Source: Liolophura sinensis
Lineage: Eukaryota > Mollusca > Polyplacophora > Chitonida > Chitonidae
Direction of reading: 5' to 3'
Length of the DNA: 64,000 nucleotides
Assembly: GCF_032854445.1 (NCBI RefSeq)
Contig: NC_088301.1
Coordinates: forward strand, 27,638,402-27,702,401
The position numbers and the translations under genes are program-made. The notes below the pieces were generated by a model. It made no database searches, had not been told where the DNA came from, and saw only the letters and a program-made list of their open reading frames with translations. Below, one piece after another: positions 1 to 12,410 of this stretch (position 1 is its first letter; the number at the start of each line of letters is the position of its first letter).

Positions 1-639
1 AATTCCACTAGCATTTTACTACTTCTACACAATCTCTCTTGCCTTGTTTTACTTGCAAAACTCCAGAGTGTTTCCATTCACCTGTTTCATGCTAACTACA
101 TTGCACTGGAAAGATCATCAATACATAGTGTCCATTTTTGCAGTGTAATGCTAGAATTTTGATTTGACAATGATGTCATGGGAACTGTGAGAACTTTGTT
201 TTATATACAGCCCCATCTGGTGGGGGAGAGAGATGATGATTTTCCATTATCCAGGCAGATTTGCGCAGCCGTTCTAATCAAGTTAAGAAGATTCTCTATG
301 TCTGACAATGTGTATGGAGGTAATCCAAAACCGAGAGCAGCATTGCATGACTTTCCACATTGCCTGGATGATTAGTCTGACAGCTGATCTCTACCTGCCA
401 ACGCTGCATGGATTTGATTCTGTTTCTGCTCTTTAATACTGACCCAATGTGCACGTTGCTATACTGATCATTCTATCATTCCTCGAGAAATGTGTGGACT
501 TTTACCCCAAAATGAATTTCTACAAAAAAAGGTCCGAGTATCTGTGAAAAACTTCCATGTAGCTGTGAAACACAAACAAGCTTCATAAAAATTCATAATT
601 CTGTACTTCTAAATAAAACACGAAATATAACTCTAACCA

Positions 640-790
640 GGGGGGTAGTGAACTGTCGTCTAGTGATTGGTGCTCACGTTCCAATTACAAAGACACATTA
701 GGTCACGGGTTCAAACCCGGGCTTGGACAGGAAGTTTCTAGATTTGATTGTTCTCACTGGTTGTGGTAACTTAGTAAGAATAAGCGAAGG
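640..790 (+). repeat. tRNA-like SINE head, degenerate
   Basis: A tRNA-like stretch with an A-box-like TAGTGATTGG and a good B-box GGTTCAAACCC lies about 650-715. It is followed by a short A-rich tail region. It does not fold as a clean tRNA, so it is read as the head of an old SINE rather than a tRNA gene. Outside it, 1-1073 holds nothing else I can support. Confidence 0.35.
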
Positions 791-1073
791 AAAATAATAA
801 AAAAAAATGTTGCAAAAAGTTTTCTTCTTTCACACCTCTCTCCTTTTGAAGGTATGGGGCATACCATTTACTGGGGGAATCCCATGACCATATGCAGGTT
901 GCCAACAGCATAATGGGGGATTATCAAAACATACACACATGTATACTGGGCAATTCTGACTGGCTGACAATGGAAGGCTCAAACCCAAGTTCAAAACCTG
1001 TCAAGTGAATAAAGCAATGTTCTCCACAAATTAATCAGATCATGACAATCAATGTGTACCACATCAGAACAGT

Positions 1074-1990
1074 GTCATATATTTACCCAAATTTTGTCCA
1101 TGTTTATAAACTTGCCCATTTTTTTTCCTGATTTTGAGAGTTTTATTGATTTTAGAAAGGTGTTTTCAGGTGTGCTTAGAACATGGGATGATACTCTACT
1201 GGAAAATTGTAAGTTTTTGCATCAAAAATAATATTTTGTGACATTTATTTGCCTCTAAAATTGCAGTTTTGTGGACATTTACGGTAGTTTTTGAAATACT
1301 TGAATCATCCACCTACATACCCATGGACAAGTGCAAATCAAAATGCCATCTAGTGTTAAAAAGTGCTCCATCCTACAACACACCAGCCCAGCTAAACATG
1401 TATAAACAACTTTCCAGATAGACCACAGTTCAAATTACAATGATGCCTTGTATGCTCAGCTTCTGGGCATAGTAGGATGAACGTCCATCTCATTAGCGAG
1501 CAGGGTAGTGATTAGCACTGCCTTACTGACGGAAGTGTTTATTAGCCAACTTGGCTGTCTGATGAAAGATGAGCATGGCATTGTCACGACCACGACCATC
1601 TAAGGCTAGCATTGTCATTTGTATTGCATAACAGTTCTTTGCGTACAGCATTAGAGCCACAATAGCAAACATCAAAGAGAGTCATGTACATGTGTATACG
1701 CTCGTACTCTCCCATAATAGTCATGAACCTTTCATTTTATACTCTAACAGGTCTTTATATATACCCTAAATGATCTCAAATTTCACCCACAAAGTGCATT
1801 TTTATACCCAAGTAAATGTCACAAAATATTATTTTTAGCCCACAAACTTACAACTTTCCAGTAGAAAATCATCCCATGTTCCCAGCAAACCCCAAAACAC
1901 CTTTTAAAATCAATAGAACCCTCAGAATCAGGAAAAATGGGCAAGTTAATCATGGACGAAATTTAGGGTCTTTTAGGGTATGTCATAATT
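1074..1990. repeat. long inverted-repeat (foldback/MITE-like) element
   Basis: About 180-200 bp at 1085-1280 reappears in reverse complement at 1775-1975. Shared landmarks include GGTGTTTT, AACATGGGATGAT, CTACTGGAAA and TAATATTTTGTGACATTTA. The arms look roughly 80-85% identical by eye and flank about 500 bp of interior without coding signal. This fits a non-autonomous DNA element with long terminal inverted repeats. I did not find a convincing target duplication. Confidence 0.6.
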
Positions 1991-3516
1991 CACGTAAAGT
2001 GGGTACCTGTCTTACTAAATTTCAGCTGTGACTACAAGCTCTATAAGTCTACCATTCTGTTGGTCGGTAAAGTTTTGACATCATATACCCACACATTTAG
2101 TACTTCAACGTAGGCCTCCCATCTTTTAACATGGGGCATTCCCTTGACAAGGGGCCTGTGTGTAAGACAACACAAAACCCTTTACAGGAGATGTTGCCTG
2201 TACTGCGAATTTGTGCTATAATGTCTATATTTCATATCACAACCTGATTACATATGATAAAATGTTAATTTCAGAAAAGCCTTTTTGTTTCCCCCCAAAA
2301 TTTTGATTCCCAAAAATGACAATGTATATGTAGCTCGGTGAACATTTGGTGAAGTCTTTGCTTTAAACGGGCAAGTTTCAGAACTGTTAAGAGTAAGATT
2401 ATTTCCTCATGTCTGGTACATGTACAACAACATGGCTTGCTTTCTTCTACCAGCTATTGTATTAAAAATAAAAAAATAAAAAACAAGACACTAAAAACAT
2501 GTTCTGGAAAGCATTACGTGCAGGTTAGTTAAGAAAATACATTTTTAGACACAAAAAGACGCATAATTGATAATTACTCTGTAAAAGCGTTTTGGTTTTT
2601 TTCACCTTCCATACTTTGAAATGATTCACAGAAGGGTAGGAAACTTTTAGAACTCAAAAGTGTTTTCATTATCACATAACAGGCTTGCTCAAAACAAAAA
2701 GCACTGAGAGTCTAAATGTGGGGCACACATACCCGACTGCTGTCACAAAATAAAATTTCCTTTGATAACTTGTTAACAGCCATATTAGACTTAAGTGGCT
2801 TTATTCGCATGCAGAAAATTAGAGGGCAATAAAAGTTAAAAGCTTGGCACTTTTACGAACGCCTGCCAGGAATTTGGCTGTCAGGTTCTTTCTGATCATG
2901 TTTTATCTCACATCAATTCCAGATGATTCAATGTGGAATGTTTCAAAAAAAAGCAGTGTATCTGGAACATTTCTTGTCAGATTACACTCTGGACATTAAT
3001 ACACATGTACATTAATATTCATATTAACTGTAGGACTTGGACTGCAGGACCATTTCCAAAAATGTATACTTGATGTTACAGATGGTCTAGGACTACAGTA
3101 AACTCTCCCACCTAGGGCCGTTTCCAAAATTAAATAATAAACTAATAATTGCAATTCTTACTATTCTTACTATGTCCTAATACTAGTGTAATCTCTCATG
3201 CATTATATAGACAAGAGGCTAATATTAACTGGTGCAAGAAGCTATTTAGTCTAGCAACCTTAAGACAGAAATTTACATGTATGTAGTTAGTACACTATAA
3301 AGCAAAAATGTAACAATATCTGTGAAATACCATAACTTGGCTTATCTTGCTTGTCGGTGTAGGTTTATTTTCAGCACTAAGAATAAAAGATGCACAAGCT
3401 AATTCTAAAAATATCCTTTCACATGTATTTTACATGCAATTACAGAAAATAGCCATGTGTGCAGTAATTACAGGCTCACAACAGAGTGGGAAACACTACA
3501 CTAAGGCAGTACCAAC
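1991..3516 (-). other. presumed intron 1 of the BACE-like gene
   Basis: Intron sequence downstream (minus strand) of the BACE-like first coding exon. I searched this stretch and the DNA to position 1 on the minus strand for a second exon containing the catalytic D-T-G-S-S motif and found none. Intron 1 is therefore longer than about 3.4 kb and the remaining exons lie off the left edge. Confidence 0.5.
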
Positions 3517-3855
3517 CTCTTGTGGCGGTGTACCAATGTAGACAGTGATGTAGTATCCCTGACCAGGCCGCCCCTTGAGGTTCCCTGAGGGGGGGGATCC
3601 GGATGTGGGTGTGGGGGAATCCCCAGTCTCTCTCCTGTCCCGTACCTGGAATGTGTCATCGAGGAGGTCTGCATCATGCTGGATATGTCTGTATTGTAGA
3701 GGCACTTGAAGAAGTCTGGCTGAAGTTGCAATATCAACTGTCAGAACGACAAACAACCACTTCAGAAAGAGGCTGAGGAAGACCGACGATACGGGCCAGC
3801 CAACTCGCCCTTCCATCACTCGTTGTCGTGACGATGTGAGCTTGCATAGTTTCAT
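3517..3855 (-). CDS. BACE: beta-secretase (BACE)-like aspartic protease, first coding exon only
   Basis: The exon encodes an N-terminal hydrophobic segment, a propeptide-like region with several R residues, and the block NLKGRPGQGYYITVYIGTPP. That block matches the start of the mature pepsin fold of BACE1/2 (N-L-x-G-x-x-G-Q-G-Y-Y-x-x-x-x-x-G-x-P-P-Q). The exon ends at 3517 with GAG|GTTGGT, a phase-0 donor. BACE proteins are type I membrane aspartic proteases of the endosome/Golgi; the catalytic DTGSS lies in the next exon, which is outside the window. Two in-frame ATGs exist, at 3855 and 3816. I prefer 3816: it begins a clean signal peptide (MEGRVGWPVSS, then a leucine/valine-rich core ending near A-T-S-A), and a TATA box just upstream predicts transcription starting between the two ATGs. 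A relative such as another pepsin family member is possible, but the GQGYY block favours BACE. Confidence 0.8.
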
Positions 3856-3910
3856 TGTGCTGCGCTATATATACACAAGTACTTGTGAGTTACCTGATGT
3901 CTATTGGCTC
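3837..3910 (-). promoter_or_regulatory. putative core promoter of the BACE-like gene
   Basis: Reading the minus strand, a CCAAT box (GAGCCAATAG, 3901-3910) is followed about 35 bp later by TATATATAG (3865-3873). An initiator-like CTCACATC has its A at 3837, about 35 bp after the TATA start. This order and spacing are those of a classical animal core promoter. It would place the start site downstream of the ATG at 3855 and upstream of the ATG at 3816. Confidence 0.45.
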
Positions 3911-4627
3911 ATCTTGAAGCTAGCATGACTAGTTACACTGCTCCTGTCACACTACAGTATACATGAGTCTACTGGAGTCTAGTCATATGTACATAGAATA
4001 TATACATGTACATGCCAGGGTCACACTTCATTTCCCTGTCACCAAACTTTCAACAACTTCAATAAGATGTTTGTATCACTGCTGCTCTGTCTATAAAGAT
4101 GGAAAGGTGTAGGATCCTCTTCCAATGAGATACTCTCTCTCTCTCTCCGTATCAGACACAGGAACAAACCTGTAAACAAAGAAATCCACTAATATAACAC
4201 TGGCATCCATATGCATCATTATTTCACAATGCCCAACATGTACACACAGAGTTTGCAAGGAGAGCAGCTTTCCTCTTGTCAAAATTGCACAAATTAAAAC
4301 TCTTGTCAATCTTGTATATAAATGTCATAATATTTCAACAGCTTGAGAAAAATATTCAATATCGTACCCCCCTCCAAATTTTTACTCTGTAATACAGACT
4401 ATGTCACTTGTTTTGGCTCCCTATTCCCATAAGTCAAGGTAAGCAAGGTCAAACGTCACACATATATACAATGTAAAATCATTATAAATGTAACAACAAG
4501 AATATAGCAATGCCATTATCGATCTAAAATATGTCATCCAAAGATTTCTATATCTACAAACACAATTATTTCAGATGTGAAAAAAAAAAAGAATAACATA
4601 TAAAATCTGATGACACTAGCTCGATCT

Positions 4628-4850
4628 TATTTATTTATTTGATTGGTGTTTAACTCAAGAGCATTTAAGTTAAGGGAAGAATTAAGGGAAAACCCACGAC
4701 CATTCGCAGGTTGCTGTCAGACCTTCCCACACATGGTCGGAGAGAAAGCCAGCATGAATTGGACTTGAACTCACAACAACTGCATTGATAGGCGGCTTCT
4801 GGGTCATTGAGCCGTGCTGGCGTGCTAGCCCCCTCAGCTAAGCAGGGGCC
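4628..4850 (-). mobile_element. SINE family A, degraded copy
   Basis: The plus strand starts with a TTTA-rich tail (reverse of the AAAT tail). It then carries decayed versions of the CACGACCATCCGCAGGTTGCTG, GACCTTCCCAC and GCCAGCATGA blocks and ends near a rotten tRNA-like head (GGGTCATTGAGCC, GGGGCC). The element therefore points to the minus strand. Divergence from the other copies marks it as one of the older insertions here. Confidence 0.75.
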
Positions 4851-6167
4851 CTGGCTAGATCATAGGTCATAACCCCATTGGCGAGAGCCTGCAAAGCAAG
4901 GTTGATTGGCCCATCTATAAAATTTACAATACCATTTTAGGATCAAGATCTACAAATATGTGAGTATGTACATATAGCTTCATGTACATGTAGTTAATTC
5001 AGCCTTCTGTGAAAACCTGAATTTCTGTTCTTGCTTACAAAGCTGTAAACAAATATCAAAGTGATAATTTGAGTCTGTCGATCGTTCGCTTCTGAACCAT
5101 GCATTGATAAGCCTTTCAAGCACCCATGAAAAAGTGGTGCTAATTGTTCAATGCTTCATCCCCAAGCCATATAAAATGATAAATAGCAGGACAGATAATT
5201 CCCAGTCGTACCTTCTGGCTGAAATCAAACATGGTATGAAGCCGGCTAAGAGCTCATCTAACCAGCACAAAACCTTTACATCAGGTGTGTTAATCAGTCA
5301 ACATAGCATACCTGTAATCAAGACCGCTGATACATTTGGCTGCAAGGTGCAGCTGGCGGACTGATGATAGGCTGCTAGCAGGCTAGTATTACCACAAACA
5401 CAAGCAGAGATATGTACAGCATGGGAATCAATAGAGGGGGTATGTACACAGGGATATCATATGATGTGATGTGGCAGGGCTTTATTCTATGCAGTGTATG
5501 GTCTACAAATGAAATACCAAAGCCAGCACAAGCATATGTACTGACAAAAGTAATTGAACAGGACTCAAAAAATTTGCTATTCACCATGCTTCCAAGAGTA
5601 ATATTTCCCAGAACAGAGATTCTGGCCAGAATGAACTTAATAAGGGAAGTACACAACAATAATTCATTCCCTGCCACCCCCACCCCCCCCCCCCCCCCAC
5701 AAATCTTATCAATAATTCTTTTCTTTTTAGTAAAACAGTATAATAAAAGTGAATGACATCTATTTTTTCTTTTTGTTCGCTTAGCTCTTTCTGCTTACTT
5801 TATTAAGCCCTACTTGCTTTCACACAATATTAAATACACGTACTTGATTCTTGTTCGCTGATTTGCATGGGTAACCACAAGAATCAAATAAATGCTTACC
5901 TGTTGTTTATCAAGCCCTGGGCTTCTCATAATGTTATCAGTACCTGTTCGTATATGGATATCAAGGCTAATAATGACAGGCTGTGATCTTGCACCAATAA
6001 CATATTCTAAAGTAACTTGATAACTTAATATTAAGCAAGTTCATCACAGCAAAGCTTCAAGACCTAGAAAAGGCATTTTTAAACTGTACACCTGGACAAC
6101 AAACCTAAAAACAAACAAACCTAAAAGTACTCAAAATCAGATGGGGAGGTGCATCATGGCCATATGG
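4851..6167. other. intergenic, no supported gene
   Basis: AT-rich sequence with a C-rich run near 5681-5699. Short open frames on both strands at 5375-5756 overlap each other, contain the C-run as polyproline, and resemble no family I recognise. I see no conserved element. Confidence 0.5.
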
Positions 6168-6754
6168 TTAAAGGAGAAGAAAACATAAAACATGATGCCT
6201 AAATCGGATGAAAGGGCGTCAAAACTTATTTGCAAATGTGATCTTTAATATTTTTTTAGATTTTTTTTTTCAGGAGAAAAAAGGTATTTGAAAATATTTT
6301 CGTATGGTGGGCATTTGGGACCAACTTTTGGTATTTATCGTTGTTGCAGAATAATGTTCTAAATAAAGATGTGATGCTTGTATAATAAATTGATCTGAAT
6401 GTTAATTTCGTGTTTATATTGAAACATATGCATTTAACCTAAATTATGATAATATTTATGAACATATTAAATATATAAATATGATTCAAATTGAGGTTAA
6501 ATACATTTGTTAGGTGAAAAGTGCAAAAATATTTATTAAACCTGTGTTACATCCTCATTTATGACATTATTAAACAAAGACTATAAATACCAAAAGCTAG
6601 TCCCAAATACCCACAATACAAAAATTATTTTCAAGTGTCAATTTCTCCTTACGGAAAAATCAGAAAAAATACTGAAGATCACATTAAAGAATAACTTTTT
6701 GCACTCTTTCATCTGAACTTTGTGTCATTTTTTATGTTTTCTCCATCTTTAATA
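6168..6754. mobile_element. foldback/MITE-like element with ~190-bp inverted arms
   Basis: The left arm (about 6170-6360) contains AAAGGAGAAGAAAACATAAA, TGTGATCTTTAATATTTTTT, GAAAATATTTTCGTATGGTG and GGTATTTAT. All of these reappear reversed and complemented at about 6560-6752. The two ends read TTAAAGGAGAAGAAAACA and TGTTTTCTCCATCTTTAA, so TTAA may be the target site or part of the TIR. The interior of about 200 bp is AT-rich and noncoding. Likely a non-autonomous DNA transposon, superfamily not determined. Confidence 0.7.
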
Positions 6755-6857
6755 GTGCTAAAATGCCTGTGGGTTCAATCACAGCCTTCGGAAGTCCCCC
6801 CCCCCCCCCCACGATCATACTATAAACAGACATGTGAGAGTATATATGTACATAAAT

Positions 6858-6918
6858 GTTCTTGAGTACGGTGTTAAAAACCGATCAAATAAATAAATAA
6901 ATAAATAAATAAATATAT
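6858..6918 (+). mobile_element. SINE family A, 3' tail fragment
   Basis: The fragment TTCTTGAGTACGGTGTTAAAAACC is followed by CGATCAAATAAATAAAT and a run of AAAT units grading into AT repeats. Only the tail is left. A poly-C run precedes it at about 6797-6811. Confidence 0.7.
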
Positions 6919-8950
6919 ATATATGTACATATAAGACAGAAGTTGATTGTTCTGATGCGGAGAATAGGTATAAGAAAAACAAAGGAAACCTACTCATCGT
7001 TGTATTCCAACTGCAGTTTCGAACTTGGGTTCTTATCAGGGATACCGAGTGTTAGCAGTGTCAAGTCATCATGAAACCAGAAGCAGCCCATACTGACTTG
7101 AATTGAACACTTTATGCTTAACACAATTGAGAGATCAAATAGGATAATTCTGGTACAATACACTACAAAGACAGCTGTTAAGCCTGACAAACAGGTTAAG
7201 ATACATCTAATATGCCGTTTCATATGTTAAATATGAATTAGGGACACTGATTTCCATTTAACACAGGTGTGTATTTTTCAATAAATAGAATTTCTTTCAC
7301 ATCCTTCAAAGCTTGGTTTTCATGAGGTAACTTGTAAAATGGGAAGACAGTAAATGGTGGTGAAAGAGAAATAGCACATTGCCAGATTTCATTATGCATA
7401 TTTATATATAACATATAAATGTTATAAGACCTTGTCTGTGGGTAAAACGCCAGCTGTCACCAAGGCCAGGTCAGCCTACACTGACTGCAACTGCCTCTGA
7501 AATACAGTCTGATATGCATCTACAATGTATATATTCATAATGCATATGAGGGTAACTATATATACATGTACCTATACCCATAAACTTCACATGCACTGTA
7601 CACATAAGAAAATCAATTTAAGGCTATCAATATTTAAATATTTGTTTCTTTTCAAAACAAGTTACCAAGGCATATTATAGTCATGGATTGGTACAAACCA
7701 TGTTGTAGACAGTACTATATTAAATGTTACGACTGGGTGTCAAAAATCATGAAAAATTTGTTCTAATCTACAGTAACGTTATGTCCAGCTAGCTTAACAT
7801 GTTCTCCACTTCGCAAATATAAAGAATATTACCAACCAAAATGTCACACATGAAAACAGGAAATTTCACCTGTTGTGTACACATAACCATTTCAGACCAA
7901 AACAAGTCCACATTAACAACACCTGTGACATAGGCCTCTCATTAATTGAAAGGTAAATAATAGAAGATGAGAGGTCCATGTTAAAAGACAGGATGTGAAC
8001 AATTTTAGAGAAACAGAGAGACAGAATGACTGGTTTGTAGATCTGTTTATATGTATCAATAAAGGTAATAAAAAAGTCAAAAAACACGCAAAACACAAAA
8101 GATTAGAAAAAAAAAAAAAGAGAAAAACAGTAGTGTAGTCATGTAGTCTCCAGTACAACATGTAATATATGAATATGGAGTGTCTTAAATTCATTTTTCG
8201 AAACCGTGGTAACAGTAATTTTGGAACAAAAAAAAGATCTAAATTTTGAATGTTTCTGTTTGTGTATCCATGTTCTCCTGAATATTATTTGTAATCTAGT
8301 AACTGTTCACTATAAAAAGAAAAGTACCAATGTACATGTAGGTAAACAGTACAAACAGAAGTAAAGCTTTCCTTTGCTTCATGACAAAAACACTGGGAAA
8401 ATAAACCTGGCTGATTCAGTAGCATATTCCAACAGGCTCCCCTAGCTTTAGGTCATGAAAATGCAAACCATTTATTCACAATGCATGTATATGTCATAGC
8501 TTTTTGCACATTACCATTGTACATTCACAGGACTCCCACTGACTGACTGACTGCCATCATGATGATGTGTTTTCCAAATTCAGCCCTGTGTACAGCATGT
8601 CAAAGGTCTCAATACTGCATCTTCTAGAACTGTGCACGTATGTTAAATGTAAGTGAAAGGATGGAACTTTATATACACAGCTACATCACAATAATAGATA
8701 AAACAGTGCTGGAATTCCTCAACTTTTTAACATATCAAGTGAGATTTATGCACATTTTAACATTGATTTTGGAGGCAAAACTACACTGATTGGGTTAAGC
8801 CAATTTCAAGGCTTCACAAAAAGTATAATTTTATAAGCCAACCCAGAATAATGCAGCTGAGAATATGCTTGAATAAACACCTTCCAAACAAGCAAAAAGG
8901 CTGAAGAATTACTGTAACAGCAGATACAGATGGTACTTAAGAGAATGTTC
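6919..8950. other. intergenic, no supported gene
   Basis: AT-rich sequence with no open frame that resembles a known protein, no exon with convincing splice signals, and no repeat I can pair elsewhere in the window. The frames at 7866-8194 (minus) are F/L/S-rich readings of A-rich DNA and are not taken as genes. Confidence 0.5.
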
Positions 8951-9600
8951 AAGTATGTATGTATGCTTGGGGTTTTACATTGTACCTAACAATCTTTAGT
9001 TTCAGTCATATGACGAGGAATCCTTAGGTGCTTGTACATACACCGTGTCTTCCTGTAGCAGGGCGAGTTCATGCTGCCAAAGTGTTGTCACCACTGAAGT
9101 GTCACAAGACAAGATTTATTTATTTATTTGATTGGTGATTTACTCCGATATTTACGCAAAAGTATTTCACTTATACGAAGAGCGGCCAGCATTATGGTGG
9201 GAGGAAACCGGACAGATCCCGGGGGAAACCCACGACCATCCGCAGGTTGCTGGCAGACCTTCCCACTTACAGCCGGAGAGGAAGCCAGCATGTGCTGGAC
9301 TCGAAATCTCAGCCACCGTATTGGTGAGAGGCTCCTGGGTCATTACGCTGCACTAGCACGCTAACCAACTGAGCCATGGAGGCCCCCACCAGACTTGACA
9401 CCTCACCCTAGTCACACCAGTCACATTATACTGACACTGGGTTCACTAGTCCTGTTTTCTTGCTCCAACCTCTTAGTGCTGAGCGCCACGTAAGACAGCA
9501 ACAGGTACCATTTTTGAAGTCTTTGGTATGACTCAGCCTGGATTTGATCCAAGACCACCCAACTTCGAGACAGATGCTCTAGCCATTAGGCCAGCAAAAC
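8951..9600 (-). mobile_element. SINE family B, interrupted by a SINE A
   Basis: On the minus strand a tRNA-like head (TGGCCTAATGGCTAGAGC, then GGATCAAATCCAGG) lies near 9530-9597. It is followed by the B body and the tail TCATATGACTGAAA near 9005. The element is split at 9115-9387 by a SINE A in the same orientation. The head and tail match the copy at 18610-18955, which is not interrupted, so the nested order is clear: B first, A later. Confidence 0.75.
9115..9387 (-). mobile_element. SINE family A, near full length
   Basis: On the minus strand it starts with GGGGGCCTCCATGGCTCAG (polymerase III A-box region) and carries the B-box-like segment near the CGGTGGCTGAGATTTC block. It continues through GGAAGGTCTGCCAGCAACC and CCACCATAATGCTGGCC and ends in an AAAT tail (seen as TTTA repeats at 9115-9130). 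It is inserted inside a SINE B. Confidence 0.85.
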
Positions 9601-12397
9601 AGTCCAGACTAACCAAATGCCAGGAGTATATTGCACTGTTACTTTCACAACAGGAAAAGCTAACAATAGCTCAAAGGCGACATTACTCCTTGTGCTGAAA
9701 CTGCCTTCTATATTAATTAATGTTCTATTTCCTTTAACCTAATCTGGCAATTTGCACAAGTCTAATATTTTGCTGCCTGCTTTTTTCAATTAGGGAGAGG
9801 CAGTTTAACTTTACTACTACAGAGGTAGTCTATGTCATTCTGTAAAAACAAGGCCCTGTCATAATGGCTAAGACCTGGAGTGGGTAACAGTACACATGCA
9901 ATATTATAAATTACCTCATATGTAGGGCATAGTACTATCACAATGTATATATTTTTAACATTAGTTGACACTGCAAAGCAGGGGAGAAAATTATCAGATA
10001 ATACAGCTCATAACATCAAATGCATCCTGGTGAATAGATGAAGTCACATTCAATATGCATTTATAAATAGGCCTTGAATGACAAATAACCATATATGTAA
10101 ACAAACGGTTAACACATAATGACGAAAACATTTCAACATATCAGTTTTATTTGTTCTTGTCTACATTACCCTTATTCAAAGAATAGAATTAGCATAAGTT
10201 ATTATCCGATGTTTAGACGTTTGGTCTAGTATACTATACATGTGTAAATATGGACCTATAAAAATACTGCATAACAATAGTACTATTAAAGTACTGGCAT
10301 TCACATCCCCTGACACCACTAATACTGAGGCACTCTTTTCGAGACAGCAGCATTTCACTCAATTCATTCACACCAAACTAATGACATGCCTTAAGCCTGA
10401 CTAGTCATAGGTTCAAAACTGACTTCCTCTGATTCAAGACCGAACAGTACCAGTTTGCACACTCCCGTTCCTCCACCCTGAGCTGGACTGCTTATCATAA
10501 AATGTTCTTGACTTACATGCGCAGAGTATCAAATAATACATAAAATTATGCGAGTTGTCAAGATTCAGGTGCTTCTATGTTAGTCAATGACTCACTTTTA
10601 TTTTCATTGTGAAAGGGAGACTCTTTGGCTTTACTTTACCAAGTCACAACCACTGATTGATTCTCTTAGTCTGAGATTGCTCTGGCGTTAGGTTTGGCAA
10701 AATACTGTTCGGCCAAGGACTGCCAAAAACCAACTTCATAGCACGCTCCATTCAGAAACGTGACGCAGTTACCTGCTCTTGTCAAATATGTCGAGGCTGT
10801 CAGTACAGCCCTTCACTTAAAGCGTCCACAGGGAATCCCAGACCCATGCAAAATAGGAAATAACATATCGGCGTTGTGCTTACGATAAACTGACAGACGA
10901 AAAGATAAGTGTCTTGCAAAATTATGGCTTTGGAGATATATTGGATATATAATTTTGTCTCAAACGCCGGGGCACACTGTTATGGCAACTGACGTTGGTT
11001 TTGAGCTAACGACAGTCGACAGGGCAATCTTGGACTACTGTCACAATGAAAATAGTGTATGTATGAAGTAAGAAGTGGCCACCAAGCCATTACAGATTCC
11101 TTGGGTATTTATCAAGAAACCATTGTCGGCGACATTAATGTATCGGTAAAGAAATATCAACAGATTCACACTAAGATGTTAACATAGCTCTAACAACGAT
11201 AGATTCGACTTTTCAAGTGATCACTAAGGCTGCCGTTGTTACACGAGCACAAAGTCGTCATTACCTACTTTAAATTTCTCCAGAACTGCCTTCAGCAGGT
11301 TTTCACAAATGAAACGTGACAACTTACCTAAATAGAAGAAGCAGAAGATAAGGCAAGTCAGTTCCAAAACTTTGTCAATTTTCAGAAACTTTCATCAAAA
11401 CTTCTAAAGTACGAGGTTATCGTCATTTCCGGTTTGCATAACTCGGCGCATGGTTGAATAAAAATCCAGACTGCCCGGAGAGTTGGAGGCACGGAGTGTG
11501 ATGAGTGCTGACGGAATGTCTGCCTATGCTATCATCGAGCTGGCAGCCCACTCTCGTCGCTATGATAGGCTCATCTGGCGAAACTTGCGATCGATAATTT
11601 GTCTGATTGTTACTCCACATATGGTTTATATACATTGTTGTGGTCTCCGGTCATTTGACATCTGTAACGAATCAATAGTTTTGTCATTTAACAAGCTATA
11701 TATATATATACACACAAGATAAGGTCTATTCCTTTGTTCTCCGTTCTTGGTGCCAAGAAGTTGTCAAGGGCGCTCTCTTGTGTCCCCTAACATGAAGTTC
11801 CCCTAAAGTGTGATTAGTTGGATCAGTTTCCCCCATTAGACAAGATACTGAAAGATATGTAAGCCTGTATGTAGCCACTATATAACGTTCGAAAAACAAC
11901 ATAATGATCAGCAAGGATAATTGTTTCAAGTAAAAAAGGAGTAGCCAAAATCTCTGTTTTATTAGGCCTAACTTATTGAGTACATTTTATGTGTTCGAGA
12001 AAATGGTTTTTGAGCATTACCGGTAATACTAGGCCCTCAAAGTATGTCATGAATATCGGATATATAGGCCCACACCTAAACTACATCCTGGCTACCGTCG
12101 TGTAAATGGAAATTTCTTAAACACGGCGTTAAGCAACAATCAAATCTTCCTGCCCCGACTAAGTTCCCGTACTAATTCCCTTTAGATTCACATCTGCTAA
12201 TATCGGTCTGCAAACACTACTGGTGCGTGCGAGAAATCTGTCATAATTGCGGAAAACTGTCTTTAATTGAACACACACACACACATATAGGCCCATATAC
12301 CGTATATACATATATATTCGCAAAAATCGTGCTGACCGCTACAGGTATTTGTCTGGTTCAGCATCATTTAGGTCCATACAAAAAAAAGAATCGGACC
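9601..12397. other. intergenic; possible minus-strand 5' exon near 11333-11450
   Basis: No coding region is recognised. One point deserves note: on the minus strand, pyrimidine-rich sequence ending TTCTATTTAG is followed by a strong donor GTAAGT (about 11326-11333). Such an arrangement could end a noncoding first exon, for example an alternative leader of the BACE-like gene 7.5 kb away. Nothing else supports this. A SINE A tail scrap (ACACGGCGTTAAGCAACAATC) lies near 12120-12145. Confidence 0.3.
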
Positions 12398-12410
12398 TCA
12401 ATGATGTCAG

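Noticed and set aside
650-720. Possible tRNA gene
   Set aside because: B-box is good but no acceptor stem or anticodon arm can be paired; better explained as a SINE head.
1-3500. Second BACE exon in the left flank
   Set aside because: No minus-strand reading gives the D-T-G-S-S active-site block with splice sites.
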